A stretch of DNA of 64,000 nucleotides, taken from NCBI RefSeq assembly GCF_047663525.1, contig NC_092591.1:30847001-30911000 (forward strand), read 5' to 3'. The stretch comes from Anas platyrhynchos (Eukaryota > Chordata > Aves > Anseriformes > Anatidae). Both the position numbers and the translations under genes were made by a program. The notes under the pieces are model-generated. The model did not search any database. It had not been told where the DNA came from and saw only the letters and a list, made by a program, of their open reading frames with translations. The stretch's first letter is position 1; each line of letters begins with the position of its first letter. Shown here piece by piece: positions 26,201 to 39,416 of the stretch.

Positions 26201-27558
26201 CAGCTAGAAAGTCTTTCCTGATCTCCTGTATTAATTTCCTTGAAGCATGAAGGGGAATTTCTCTCCCTTTATGTCTCAGAACAACCCTCTGGAGCAGCGT
26301 GTGGTAATTTTTGAGTCTTTCTTGCAGTGTGGGATCAGAACACTTGCCTTTATGATGAAATCCCGTCTTTTACAAAGTGCTGTTTCTTTTGTCTTCTCCT
26401 ACACCACAGCCAAAGGACGGGCTTGTGGTTTCTTTAAATATTGCTGAATTTATGGCAGTGTAGTTGTAAGGTGATGCATGTCATGTGGCAGGTTTGGTCA
26501 CCCCTCCATCCTACTGTAAGAAGGAGAAAAAAGACCTTCCTCTCTACCATGCAGCCTTGGTGCCCCTGAGATGGGCCAGGGCATGCACCAGCCATGAGGT
26601 ATCCTTTAGGATAAACGAGGTATCCTCGGTGTCGAGGTGAGGATGGTCAGTGCCTTTGCTTGCTGCCTCACACGAGGGTGTCCCCAGCTGACAGTGTGGC
26701 TGCCAAGAATAGCCCTGCACCCGTGGCAAGTGGATTTAATTAATGCAGCTCACCACAGGTCTCCCCATGCTGCGCATGTCAGCCGGCGTCAAAGCTAAGC
26801 ACAGGCAACTGCGCAAAGATCCCGGCAGCTTTACACCCGGGAACACGCTCAGGGAAGCTCACCTCAACTCAGGGATGGCCCCGAGGCTCTGAGACACCAT
26901 CTCCCTCCTGCCCTAGGGCATCTCTCCCTGCCTTCTTCATGGGGTGCTGATGTACAGCCTCTGACCTCCTTAGTTTGCCTGTTTGCAGACTTTACTATAC
27001 ATCCTGTCAATACTGTGTTGTGTCCCATAAATGTGGCTGCCTTCTTCTGGTCCATAGGAAGAGGACCACAGCCCACACTTTCAAGTGATGGTTGCCTCCT
27101 GACAGTCATGGGCTCAGTGAGGATTTCAGTGTGACAGGGTGAGTAAGGAGCACTCAGGCTTAGGGTGCATCTGAGAGAGGCACAGCCTGAAGGCACCCAA
27201 GCCCAGCCTGCCCTGCTCCTATCTCAGGCACAAAACTCATCTCTGCTCCCAAACTCGGGCTGTTTCTTGAACCATCTTCACCAACACTTAGCTTGTAGCC
27301 AGCTACAATGGTCTCAGTGAGACCATTTCTTTAAATTCTGGCTAAGGAGCTTTTCCATGAGCACAGAGACAGCTGTGGGCACTGCTCTGTGGTTGCTCCT
27401 ATGATGCTGTGGAGAACACAATCCTATTTAAAAGCAGAGCATCCATAAATTCCCACATGGAGCCTGCTGGAAGGTCCTCAACCTTTCCTCCAGCCAGGGA
27501 CAACATGAAGTTGGTGCAGCCTGTGTCTAGATAACTGCATGAAGTACAACAAGGCTGC
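20233..27558. other. Intergenic DRD4-SCT interval, left part
   Basis: About 7.3 kb with only short, unsupported open frames on both strands. I see no exon series, RNA gene or clear mobile element. The stretch at about 25,980-26,440 may be old interspersed-repeat sequence, but I cannot name it. Confidence 0.45.
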
Positions 27559-30179
27559 ACTCCAGCCCCTCACTACTCCAGCCCCTCACTACTCCAGCCC
27601 CTCACTACTCCAGCCCCTCACTACTCCAGCCCCTCACTACTCCAGCCCCTCACTACTCCAGCCCCTCACTACTCCAGCCCCTCACTACTCCAGCCCCTCA
27701 CTACTCCAGCCCCTCACTACTCCAGCCCCTCACTACTCCAGCCCCTCACTACTCCAGCCCCTCACTACTCCAGCCCCTCACTACTCCAGCCCCTCACTAC
27801 TCCAGCCCCTCACTACTCCAGCCCCTCACTACTCCAGCCCCTCACTACTCCAGCCCCTCACTACTCCAGCCCCTCACTACTCCAGCCCCTCACTACTCCA
27901 GCCCCTCACTACTCCAGCCCCTCACTACTCCAGCCCCTCACTACTCCAGCCCCTCACTACTCCAGCCCCTCACTACTCCAGCCCCTCACTACTCCAGCCC
28001 CTCACTACTCCAGCCCCTCACTACTCCAGCCCCTCACTACTCCAGCCCCTCACTACTCCAGCCCCTCACTACTCCAGCCCCTCACTACTCCAGCCCCTCA
28101 CTACTCCAGCCCCTCACTACTCCAGCCCCTCACTACTCCAGCCCCTCACTACTCCAGCCCCTCACTACTCCAGCCCCTCACTACTCCAGCCCCTCACTAC
28201 TCCAGCCCCTCACTACTCCAGCCCCTCACTACTCCAGCCCCTCACTACTCCAGCCCCTCACTACTCCAGCCCCTCACTACTCCAGCCCCTCACTACTCCA
28301 GCCCCTCACTACTCCAGCCCCTCACTACTCCAGCCCCTCACTACTCCAGCCCCTCACTACTCCAGCCCCTCACTACTCCAGCCCCTCACTACTCCAGCCC
28401 CTCACTACTCCAGCCCCTCACTACTCCAGCCCCTCACTACTCCAGCCCCTCACTACTCCAGCCCCTCACTACTCCAGCCCCTCACTACTCCAGCCCCTCA
28501 CTACTCCAGCCCCTCACTACTCCAGCCCCTCACTACTCCAGCCCCTCACTACTCCAGCCCCTCACTACTCCAGCCCCTCACTACTCCAGCCCCTCACTAC
28601 TCCAGCCCCTCACTACTCCAGCCCCTCACTACTCCAGCCCCTCACTACTCCAGCCCCTCACTACTCCAGCCCCTCACTACTCCAGCCCCTCACTACTCCA
28701 GCCCCTCACTACTCCAGCCCCTCACTACTCCAGCCCCTCACTACTCCAGCCCCTCACTACTCCAGCCCCTCACTACTCCAGCCCCTCACTACTCCAGCCC
28801 CTCACTACTCCAGCCCCTCACTACTCCAGCCCCTCACTACTCCAGCCCCTCACTACTCCAGCCCCTCACTACTCCAGCCCCTCACTACTCCAGCCCCTCA
28901 CTACTCCAGCCCCTCACTACTCCAGCCCCTCACTACTCCAGCCCCTCACTACTCCAGCCCCTCACTACTCCAGCCCCTCACTACTCCAGCCCCTCACTAC
29001 TCCAGCCCCTCACTACTCCAGCCCCTCACTACTCCAGCCCCTCACTACTCCAGCCCCTCACTACTCCAGCCCCTCACTACTCCAGCCCCTCACTACTCCA
29101 GCCCCTCACTACTCCAGCCCCTCACTACTCCAGCCCCTCACTACTCCAGCCCCTCACTACTCCAGCCCCTCACTACTCCAGCCCCTCACTACTCCAGCCC
29201 CTCACTACTCCAGCCCCTCACTACTCCAGCCCCTCACTACTCCAGCCCCTCACTACTCCAGCCCCTCACTACTCCAGCCCCTCACTACTCCAGCCCCTCA
29301 CTACTCCAGCCCCTCACTACTCCAGCCCCTCACTACTCCAGCCCCTCACTACTCCAGCCCCTCACTACTCCAGCCCCTCACTACTCCAGCCCCTCACTAC
29401 TCCAGCCCCTCACTACTCCAGCCCCTCACTACTCCAGCCCCTCACTACTCCAGCCCCTCACTACTCCAGCCCCTCACTACTCCAGCCCCTCACTACTCCA
29501 GCCCCTCACTACTCCAGCCCCTCACTACTCCAGCCCCTCACTACTCCAGCCCCTCACTACTCCAGCCCCTCACTACTCCAGCCCCTCACTACTCCAGCCC
29601 CTCACTACTCCAGCCCCTCACTACTCCAGCCCCTCACTACTCCAGCCCCTCACTACTCCAGCCCCTCACTACTCCAGCCCCTCACTACTCCAGCCCCTCA
29701 CTACTCCAGCCCCTCACTACTCCAGCCCCTCACTACTCCAGCCCCTCACTACTCCAGCCCCTCACTACTCCAGCCCCTCACTACTCCAGCCCCTCACTAC
29801 TCCAGCCCCTCACTACTCCAGCCCCTCACTACTCCAGCCCCTCACTACTCCAGCCCCTCACTACTCCAGCCCCTCACTACTCCAGCCCCTCACTACTCCA
29901 GCCCCTCACTACTCCAGCCCCTCACTACTCCAGCCCCTCACTACTCCAGCCCCTCACTACTCCAGCCCCTCACTACTCCAGCCCCTCACTACTCCAGCCC
30001 CTCACTACTCCAGCCCCTCACTACTCCAGCCCCTCACTACTCCAGCCCCTCACTACTCCAGCCCCTCACTACTCCAGCCCCTCACTACTCCAGCCCCTCA
30101 CTACTCCAGCCCCTCACTACTCCAGCCCCTCACTACTCCAGCCCCTCACTACTCCAGCCCCTCACTACTCCAGCCCCTC
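27559..30179. repeat. 16-bp minisatellite, about 163.8 copies
   Basis: The unit ACTCCAGCCCCTCACT repeats head to tail from 27,559 to 30,179 (2,621 bp): 163 full units and a 13-base partial. I see no substitutions or indels along the array. Each unit has nine C and one G on the plus strand, so strand asymmetry is strong; the minus strand has a GGGG run every 16 bases. The array stays open in all plus frames because 16 is not a multiple of 3 and no frame contains a stop. All frames give the same 16-residue cycle, so the long open frame is not evidence of a protein. Confidence 0.97.
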
Positions 30180-31059
30180 CTCAACAGTAACCACCACAGA
30201 ACCCAGGAACACTTACCTGCTGTCTTCTGAAGTCGAGTCAATTCCAAAGTGCTTCGCAGTGAAATAGTGCCACCAGGGTTTTTTTGAAGAAGGCACCACC
30301 AATGTAACTAGCTCATAGAGTCTCTAAAACTATTTCACAGAGAGGGCAGAAAACAGGAAGAAAAAGCAGCCTGGTAGGGAACACTGAGCCCAATTTGCCA
30401 TGAGAGAAAAGCACCCTAGGCTTCCCAAGCCTCAGTCTCTCCTGGGAAGGAAATTTCCCCCACAACTCCTCAGGCTTCCTATATAGCAAAGGTCAAATGA
30501 CCCACACCTGGCAGGTTTCACTTAACAAGGGTGGAGCCAAGAGACCTTGTGGAATAAGCTCATCTACCTGGCTTCAAAGTTTTAAGGTCTATTGCTCCTT
30601 ATCGCTAGTAGAAAGAACCTGACAAGGGGCTTAGTGGTTACAGGTGACCTAATGAATTAACTACAAAAGGTGCACAAGGGTCATATTTCTGTTAGTCATT
30701 CTGTGAGCAAAATTAGTACAGAGCCTGTTAAAAAAATATATAAAAATAAATAAAAGAAATGAATAAAAAAGAAAATGACCTTAAAGGCAAACTTGCCATC
30801 ATAGATTTTCACCTGTCTAGTCATGATAGATCAGGAATATAGCAATCAGAAAGACTTTACTTGACATTAATGTTGCTTAAATTTGCTTTTCTGAGATCTC
30901 TTCATTATGCCGGACTTTTCAAAATCTAGCGCCACGGCCTCCGACTGCCACATTTACTTTTGCTACATATAGACTATCATGTATAAATGCCAGGATCCGG
31001 ATCCTCTCTCCCTATTCAGGACAAGGACCAGGCTGAACGTTTTGGCTTTAATTTGGTTA
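30180..31059. other. Intergenic between minisatellite and CR1
   Basis: No gene seen. An A/T-rich patch lies at about 30,730-30,775. The exact left end of the neighbouring CR1 may fall within the last hundred bases of this interval. Confidence 0.4.
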
Positions 31060-34000
31060 CATGACTACATTGCTGTCGTCGTGCAATGTAGTTAGCTGCC
31101 AGCCGGCAGCTAAGCAACACACAGCCATTCGCAAAGCCGTTCGTTCACTCAAGGCTTGTTGGAGCTCTGCGGGGGGGAACAATGGCAAGGCTGGGGGATA
31201 AGGCAATGGCCCATCTGAAGTGCATCTACACCAATGCACGCAGCACGGGTAACAAACAGGAGGAGCTGGAAGCCATCGTGCAGCAGGCAGGCTATGACTT
31301 GGTTGCCATCACAGAGACGTGGTGGTGAGACCACTCTCATGACTGCAGTGCTGCAATGCCTGGCTATAAGCTCTTCAGAAGGGACAGGCAGCACAGAAGG
31401 GGTGGTGGTGTGGCTCTCTATATTAGAGAGTCTTTCGATGTTGTGGAACTAGAGGCTGGGAATGGCAAGGTTGAGTCCCTTTGGGTTAGGATCAGCTGGG
31501 ACAACAAGGCTAGTGTCCTGGTCGGGGTCTGCTATAGACCGCCGAACCAGGATGAGGAGACGGATGAGGAGTTCTACAGGCAGCTGACAGAAGTTGCGAA
31601 ATCATTGGCGCTTGTTCTCGTGGGGGACTTCAACTTCCCTGACATATCCTGGAAGCACAACACAGCCCAGAGGAAGCAGTCTAGGAGGTTTCTGGAGAGC
31701 GTGGAAGATAGCTTCCTGACTCAGCTGGTTAGTGAGCCTACCAGGGGTGGTGCCCCGCTAGACCTTCTCTTCACAAACAGAGAAGGACTGGTGGAGGATG
31801 TGATTGTCGGGAGCTGTCTTGGGCAGAGTGACCACAAAATGGTGGAGCTCAGTATTTTTGGCGAGGCCAGGAAGGGGACCAGTAAAACCACTGTATTGGA
31901 CTTTCGGAGTGCTGACTTTGGGCTGCTCAGGACACTAGTTGGTGGAGTCCCTTGGGAGGCAGTTCTGAAGGGCAGAGGAGTCCAGGAAGGCTGGGTGCTC
32001 TTCAAGAGGGAAATCTTAATGGCGCAGGAGTGGTCTGTCTCCACGTGCCCAAAGATGAGCTGGTGTGGAAGAACGGCCTGGCTCAACAGAGAGTTGCAGC
32101 TTGAGCTTAAGAGAAAAAAGAAGGTTTACAATCTTTGGAAAAAAGGGCGGGCCACTGAAGAGGACTATAAGGATGTTACGAGGCTGTGCAGGGACAAAAT
32201 TAGAAAGGCCGAAGCTCATCTGGAGCTCAATCTGGCTACTGCTGTTAAAGACAACAAAAAATCTTTTTACAAATACATCAACGCAAAATGGAGGACTAAG
32301 GAGAATCTCCATCCTTTACTGGATGCAGGGGGAAACCTTGTTACAAAAGATGAGGAAAAGGCAGAGGTGCTTAATGCCTTCTTTGCCTCAGTCTTTATTG
32401 GCAATACCGGTTGTTCTCTGGATACCCAGTACCCTGAGCTGGTGGAAGGGGATGGGGAGCAGGATGTGGCCCTCACCATCCACGAAGAACTGGTTGGTGA
32501 CCTGCTACGGCACTTGGATGTGCGCAAGTCGATGGGGCCGGATGGGATCCATCTGATGGTACTGAGAGAACTGGCAGAGGAGCTGGCCAAGCTGCTTTCC
32601 ATCGTTTATCATCAGTCCTGGCTATTGGGGGAAGTCCAAGTTGACTGGCGGCTAGCAAACATGACGCCCATCTACAAGAAGGGCCGGAGGGCAGACCTGG
32701 GGAACTATAGGCCTGTCAGTTTGACCTCAGTGCCAGGGAAGCTCATGGAGCAGATCCTCTTGAGAGTCATCATGCAGCACTTGCAGGGCAAGCAGGCGAT
32801 CAGGCCCAGTCAGCATGGGTTTATGAAAGGCAGATCCTGCTTGACGAACCTGATCTCCTTCTACGACAAAGTGACGCGCTGGGTGGACGAGGGAAAGGCT
32901 GTGGATGTGGTCTACCTTGACTTCAGCAAGGCTTTTGACACCGTCTCCCACAGCATTCTCCTCAAGAAACTGGCTGCTCTTGGCTTGGACTGGCGCACGC
33001 TTCGTTGGGTTAAAAACTGGCTGGATAGCCGGGCCCAAAGAGTCGTGGTAAATGGAGTCAAGTCCAGCTGGAGGCCGATCACTAGTGGCATTCCCCAGGG
33101 CTTGGTGCTGGGGCTGGTCCTCTTTAATATCTTTATCGATGATCTGGATGAGGGCATTGAGTGCATCCTCAGTAAGTTTGCAGATGACACCAAGTTAGGT
33201 GTGTGTGTCGATCTGCTCGAGGATAGGAAGGCTCTGCAGGAGGATCTGGATAGGCTGCACCGATGGGCTGAGGTCAATTGCATGAAGTTCAACAAGGCCA
33301 AGTGCCGGGTCCTGCACCTGGGGTGCAATAATCCCAAGCAGAGCTACAGGCTGGGAGATGAGTGGTTGGAGAGCTGCCTGGCAGAGAAGGACCTGGAAGT
33401 ATTGGTGGATAGTCGGCTGAATATGAGCCAGCAGTGTGCTCAGGTGGCCAAGAAGGCCAACAGCATCCTGGCTTGTATCAGAAACAGTGTGAGCAGCAGG
33501 GCTAGGGAGGTGATCGTCCCCCTGTACTCGGCTCTGGTGAGGCCGCACCTCGAGTACTGTGTTCAGTTTTGGGCCCCTCGCTACAAGAAGGACATCGAGG
33601 TGCTTGAGCGGGTCCAAAGAAGGGCGACGAAGCTGGTGAGGGGCCTGGAGAACAAGTCCCACGAGGAGCAGCTGAGGGAGCTGGGCTTGTTCAGCCTGGA
33701 GAAGAGGAGGCTCAGGGGCGACCTTATTGCTCTCTCCGGGTACCTTAAAGGAGGCTGTAGCGAGGTGGGGGTTGGCCTGTTGTCCCACGTGCCTGGTGAC
33801 AGGATGAGGGGGAATGGGCTTAAGTTGCACCAGGGGAGTTTTAGGTTAGATGTTAGGAAGAACTTCTTTACTGAAAGGGTTGTTAGACATTGGAACGGGC
33901 TGCCCAGGGAAGTGGTGGAGTCACCATCCCTGGAGGTCTTTAAAAGACGTTTAGATGTAGAGCTTAGGGATATGGTTTAGTGGGGACTGTTAGCGTTAGG

Positions 34001-34070
34001 TCAGAGGTTGGACTCGATGATCTTGAGGTCTCTTCCAACCTAGAAATTCTGTGATTCTGTGATTCTGTGA
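31060..34070 (+). mobile_element. CR1 LINE, 5'-truncated, nearly intact ORF2
   Basis: A CR1-family non-LTR retrotransposon. It contains the ORF2 listed separately, a short 3' UTR with the CR1 tail segment GGTTGGACTCGATGATCTTG, and a terminal ATTCTGTG repeat (about 34,046-34,070), which is the CR1 3' signature. No ORF1 is recognised upstream, so the copy is 5'-truncated; the left boundary is approximate. The low level of damage indicates a relatively young insertion in the DRD4-SCT interval. Confidence 0.9.
31182..33980 (+). pseudogene. CR1 ORF2 (endonuclease-reverse transcriptase), one in-frame stop
   Basis: ORF2 starts at ATG 31182 with the N-terminal endonuclease motif (YTNARS, then AITETWW). 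It meets a TGA at 31326-31328 and then continues in the same frame without interruption from 31,356 to TAG at 33,980 (874 codons from the internal Met). Counting from that Met, endonuclease motifs GDFNFPD (Asp91) and SDH (158-160) are present. RT motifs are YLDFSKAFD (catalytic Asp525) and FADDTKLG (Asp610-Asp611). The motif that is usually PQGSVLGPVLF in this family reads [11 protein letters not shown] here. The C-terminal conserved WNGLPREVV block is intact. The enzyme would nick DNA and copy the CR1 RNA at the target. The stop separates the first endonuclease strand from the rest, so this copy is probably not autonomous. Confidence 0.88.
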
Positions 34071-37000
34071 AGTCACTGGCATCAGGCAGCAAGGATCATT
34101 TCAGCTCTGACTTCTTGCAGCCTTGGGTGTGACATCTGTGTGAGCTGGGGATCACATGAGGGCAACAATTTCCTTCTCTTTTTTCATTCTTCCAGTCAAT
34201 GGTGGAGAGCTTTCCCTGCAATGCTGTTGCAAAGAGACAATGGGGCAGATTACAGTGATCAATGGGTGATTTAATCACACTTTGTGCCTGCTGCCTGCAG
34301 GTAAGGGGAATCTTCACTCCCACTTTGAGTGCTCACACGTGAAAAATGGGAAAAGCAAGGTGAAAATTCTCAAAAATCTGGACAGCTGATATTTTTTAGC
34401 AGTATTGCTGTTTATCTCTTCTATCTCAATGTCTCCTGATGAGAGTTTAGTGTTAATTCTGGTTAAGAGGATCATATGCTTTTTCATGAGTCAGGATTTG
34501 TTTTGGGCTTTCTTCAGGTATAAATCAGAGCTTGCTAAAACTTTTGAGATTCCTTGTATGTTCCTAAATTTCCTCACCAGGGGCCTCAGAAGCTGTGTGT
34601 AAGCTCAAGCCCACAGTTGTCACCTGTGTTATGTTGCAGCATTGCTGGACCTGGCCACACACCTTCCCACCCTGTCACCTTTTCACTCTCTGCCACTGCT
34701 GCAGCAAGGCAAAAAACACTTTTTGTTGCCAAGTAGATAAATCAGGTTACTTCAATTCTTGTTTCTTCCAGTCTCGAAAAGCTTGTTCTCTCCTGTTACT
34801 CACCCTCTGCTGCCATCCTGGGGCCACTTCATCAAGCATCCGTGCAGCTTCTCCAGCGTGCCTCTTATCTAGACCCATTTAGGCGCTCAGGCACACCGAT
34901 TTTCCCCTATAGTGGGGGCATTTCAGACCCGTTGACGTTATTTGCAAATCAAAGGAAATAACATCAGCCATTTTTAACTCCCTATATGTTGTTTGTGCTT
35001 TTTTAATGAACTTTTCCCCACTCTTTGTTCTGTTCCTACATTGCCATTCTCAGCTGAAGATGTTTGCAGTGAAGCAACACCAGCACTCCCAGCTGATCCT
35101 TCCACCAGTGATACTGTCGTAAAATACAAGTACAGAAAATATAAAGATTTAAACACAATTCCAGAGAATTGCAGACATCGCTAGCATCACTGAGGGTTCC
35201 CAAAGCTGGGCTGGGTGCTCAGAAGAGCTTTCAGATGCCATGAGAGAAGGATGTGACTCAGTGGATCTGCACCTGGTTGTACAGAAAGGAAATGCGCTGA
35301 CTGAGCCTGTAACACTACAGAAAGGGGCATCAGGGAGATAGTGGAAGGGTTGCAGAGGAATGACATCTCTAACAGTGCTGAAGAAAGCAACTGTAAGGTC
35401 TATGTGTTGCAGAAAGGACAGAAAACTGGTTGGGAAATACTTCAATGTGTGTAGGACTGACCTGGACTGTCTCAAGGGAGAAAACGGATTTCTCTATCCA
35501 AACGGTGGCCATGGCACCTTCCTGTCCTCCTGTCCTGGAAAGGGGCAGCTTTTCTCTGCTGTTGAGTCCCCTGTCTTGTGTAGGGGTATGGCTGCAGCCT
35601 GCAGTCATACACAGTAGTGCTGAAGCTTGCTGCTTATCAGTGCATGGGTTACTCTTCCAAGGGAAAGATGGTGTGGAAGATTAGGTTCCTCCCAGCCCTC
35701 TAGCATGGGGATGCCCTCTGCTTCCCCAAAAGAAAAAAAGGTTAAGTAAATGAGAAAAAGTGTAATATAATTTCTATTTCTCCAGTAGAAAGATAAGAAG
35801 ATTTATTTATTACAATTAATCCTCCCAAGCTATTTTATACAACATAAAAAGGAGAGAAAGAGCATAATCCTATTTTCTCCCTCCATTTCCATGTCACCTG
35901 TAGTAGCAAAGTTTGAGAGCAACCAGCTCTGAAACCCAGCAAAGGCAGGGGATATATCCAGCATGTTTTTGTGCATGTGTCAGTAGGCTTCTTTCTTTGA
36001 AGTTGTGATACAATCTGTTCTCACCAGACCTTTCCCAGAAGTGGCTGTGAAACCATCACTTGAAAAACATTGTCCTTTCCTGCAAACCCAGACCAGTCCT
36101 ACTGATCAGACAGTGCTTGCCCTAAGAAAAGTGAAAGGTTGTTTAGCCAAATCACACTCTTCTAATCATCCTGGTGATTGCAAACAAAAGCTGAGCCAGA
36201 ATTTAAAAAAAAAAAAAAAAGAGCAGAAGATTAAGCTCATATCAAGAGGTAATTAAAGCCAGGAGGAGAGATAATGATGACAATCATGGTGAATCAATTG
36301 GTACAGGGATGTTTGCCCTACAAATTACTCTCATTAAACACACAAACAGGAATTATTACACATCAGCAGAAATATGGTCTATTGAACTATTGTGAATGAC
36401 CCGATTGGGTTTGGAAAGTAATTAAAAGGATGTTTCAGTCCGGATGCGTTATTTGCTGTTAACCATGATTACTCATATTCATATCTTTACTCAAATAATT
36501 GCTTTTGATAAGGGTTTCAGATTTATAGGGGGCTGCAGAGAGAAGTGGGCCAGTGGCTCATCGTCAGCTGTGGGACAGCTGGGAGCCCGCAGTGACCACG
36601 GTGTGGTGAGTACGGCTGTGCTGACGCTGTCAGGCTGGATGGGCTGCCTCTGCTTGCAAGGCTTCGGTGGTGTATTTTGGGCCTCTGTGATGCTTCGCTG
36701 AGCTATTGCCATTGTTCATCCCTCTCCTGAGCAGCAGTGATGATGATGAATGGAGTTTTCCTCCTCTGGAATAGCCAGTGGGAAGAACAGAGCCAAACAG
36801 CAGCTGAAGCAGATGTGTTTCCAGAGATTCATAGTCCCTAGTTTTAGGTAGGGATAGGCAAGAGCAAGAGGGTGCACCAACTGGCTGTGTAGTGCTTGCA
36901 ATGTTCCTTTTGGGAAGTTCTCCTGGCAGTAGTGCTCCTGCAGGGTGATGGCAGCTTTGGTTCAGCAAAACCTGTGGGTGCAAGGTGACATTACAGCAGC

Positions 37001-38973
37001 AGGAATTGTCTGCTGCAAGGGTTCCCAGGCTGCTCCCAGGTCCTGGGCTGAGTTGGTGTGCGCTTCTTTCAGCTAAGCACTAGCAATCTAAGGAGTTTGC
37101 ATTTACTTAGAGCCAGCATCACTGGGGAAGGCAATAAAGGATTGGAAAGTCAAGGAGGTTAAACAGTGTTACAGTGATGAAACTCAAAATCTACCTTCTG
37201 ACATTGTCTCATTGATTAAAAATAAAATAAAACAACGATAAAACAACTACAAAGTAATCATCAATCATTACCGACACAGAAAGGAAGCTCCTCAACCACC
37301 ATCACTGTTCCAAGAGACTTCAACAAGCAATCTGCATGCAGAAGAGAAGATCGTGTCCAGAAAGGGAAAAGACGAGTTGATGCCCCTGGCTAGCAGCCAG
37401 AAAGATCATGAAGAGAGGGGAGACTCTGGAGCTAGGGCTGGTGCTTAAAATGGGCTGTTAAATGTGGTGCTCCAAGACAGGAACCTGCGCAGGGATGGCA
37501 CAAGAAAGGCCAAAATGCTGCGGTGAGATGCTGGCCAGGGGGCAAGGCACTGCATGGCAGGCAGCTACTGATTGAGGACAGGCTCAGGGTCCAGGTTACC
37601 CTTCCCTGAGGGGTGGCACAGCCTATTCTTGGTGTCTGTTTTCAGCTTCTTCACATTCCTCGAGCAGGAAGCAATAACGTGGAGTCTGTGCTGTCTGGAC
37701 TCCCATAAGAAACTGATCTTTGAAATATTATTCTTTTCTATTTCACCCCCCTCACAACCAAACCAGGCAGGAAAACAACGTAAAAGCATCAAAAGTGTGT
37801 GTGAGGTGAAGCTTACAGATTCTTAATCACGAACTTCTTTGCCAAACCTCTTTTCTCTGCTCTGCAGCCCCCATTTGTGCCGTGGCTTACTGCAAATACA
37901 TTTCTGCATAAATCCCCCACTCTTCTCTTTCCTCATCTTGACTCGTTTTATCTTGTGGTATCTAGATTAGAAAACAGTCCCAGGAGGGTGGCGAGAAAGT
38001 GTTGAGGAAACTGTCAGTCCTTTAATGCTCTTTGTTCTGTTTAGTTTCAGACTAGAATAAGACCAAAGTGAGAGGACTTTGATTTTGGGTTAGCAAGTAC
38101 AGTCTGAGAGTTTCCAGGACAATGACTAAAAAGCAAGGTTTGCTTCTTTGCAGGAGGAAGACAGGAATATTAAAAATTACAGACATGTTTTCTGTGTATT
38201 CCTTGGGAAAATGTGAGCACCCTCTTATAAAGGCACACACGCATCTCTGCAGGCATAGAGCTGTGAAATGAGGTTGGAAATAAAAAGAAAGAACATGCAA
38301 TGGCTTGTGATAAGCAAAATGCAATTTTCTTTTTATTTCAGTTAGAAAACAAAATACAAGGTTTTGCTGTTACTGAAAATGTGCTATTTCTTTTTTCCCT
38401 CTTGAAAGATTAGAGGATAGGCAGATATCAGCACACACAAGAGTCCTTCCCTTCCCCTGTGAGTGGTTGAATTCTTCTTTGCTACATGCCAATCTTTTTG
38501 CCTGATAATTTAGGGGAAAACAAAACAAAAATAGACAAACAATGAAAACTGGAAAAAAAAAAAAAAAAAGATTTATCCTGGGCACCCTCTAGGTATATTA
38601 ATAACTGTCTGTGCAGGGTGTTTTAATAGGCATTTTAAATCCTCTCCCTGAAGACTCATCTCTCAGACACTCATAGTGGAGTGGACGTTATTCCACAGAG
38701 TTGTGCCACCCATGGATTAACTCAGTGTGACACCTCCCTGCTTATTCAAGGTGTATTATACTGACTCACAGCAATATTCCAGCATGAACATCATCTCAAA
38801 CAGGCCCCTCAGACCCACGCACTGGGACTACATGGTGGTAGTGGGATAATAGCTACAAACATTTTACAAATGACTGGCAACATGAATGATTTGAATTGTT
38901 CATCTTCTGTATTTTAAAGAAAAACTGTATTTGCTGCAAGAATTCCTGCTAATTTAGTTATAGTAAAGTTATT
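34071..38973. other. Intergenic region upstream of SCT
   Basis: About 4.9 kb with poly-A runs (for example about 36,207-36,222 and 38,552-38,569) and scattered short open frames. No splice-supported exon or known element recognised. Confidence 0.45.
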
Positions 38974-38979
38974 TATAAA
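38974..38979 (+). promoter_or_regulatory. SCT: Candidate SCT TATA box
   Basis: TATAAA lies 95 bases upstream of the SCT initiator ATG at 39,074, a spacing that would give a short single-exon 5' UTR. There is no experimental or conservation support in the window. Confidence 0.4.
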
Positions 38980-39073
38980 GCCTTGTCTTCTGTGTTGCAC
39001 ATGAACTGTACCAAAGATCAAGGTTTTTCATTCTGCTGGTCATAAAACCTTTTGCTTTAGTTTAGGAGCCAAC

Positions 39074-39385
39074 ATGTTTTCCCTGATGACTGGTCTGTGG
39101 CAGTTAATTATTCCCATGATTGTCCTGTCTCACTTCTCAGCATCTCTTCCATCCCTGGAGAGGTAAGCATTTCTTGTGCCTCCGCTTCCTTTTTCTCCAT
39201 GGCTTTTTGTTCAAAGAGCCTGCTAACTATAAAGCCAGCCTTTTATCTTCCTTCCAGAAGTTGCAGCTGCTTGGCTGTTATTTTTTTCCCCTAAATTGAT
39301 TTAGTTTAAGGAATACAAATGTTGAAAATACTTTTTTTTTTCTTGCTTAAGAAGAAAAATCAGAAACCTAAACAGACCAAACTAC

Positions 39386-39416
<31 letters not shown>

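Noticed and set aside
25980-26440. Possible ancient interspersed repeat
   Set aside because: Some phrases resemble inverted LINE 3' sequence, but I could not line up a defined family or end.
27559-30179. CRISPR-like array
   Set aside because: The units are contiguous with no spacers, and the genome is a vertebrate.
27539-30190. An 883-codon open frame across the minisatellite encoding a 16-residue repeat protein
   Set aside because: A 16-bp unit without stops in any plus frame is automatically open in all three frames and yields the same cyclic peptide. There is no promoter, splice or domain support.
39388-39413. Poly-A tract in SCT intron 1 as a sign of a processed pseudogene
   Set aside because: No gene-like sequence precedes it on the same strand. 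Similar A runs are scattered across the window.
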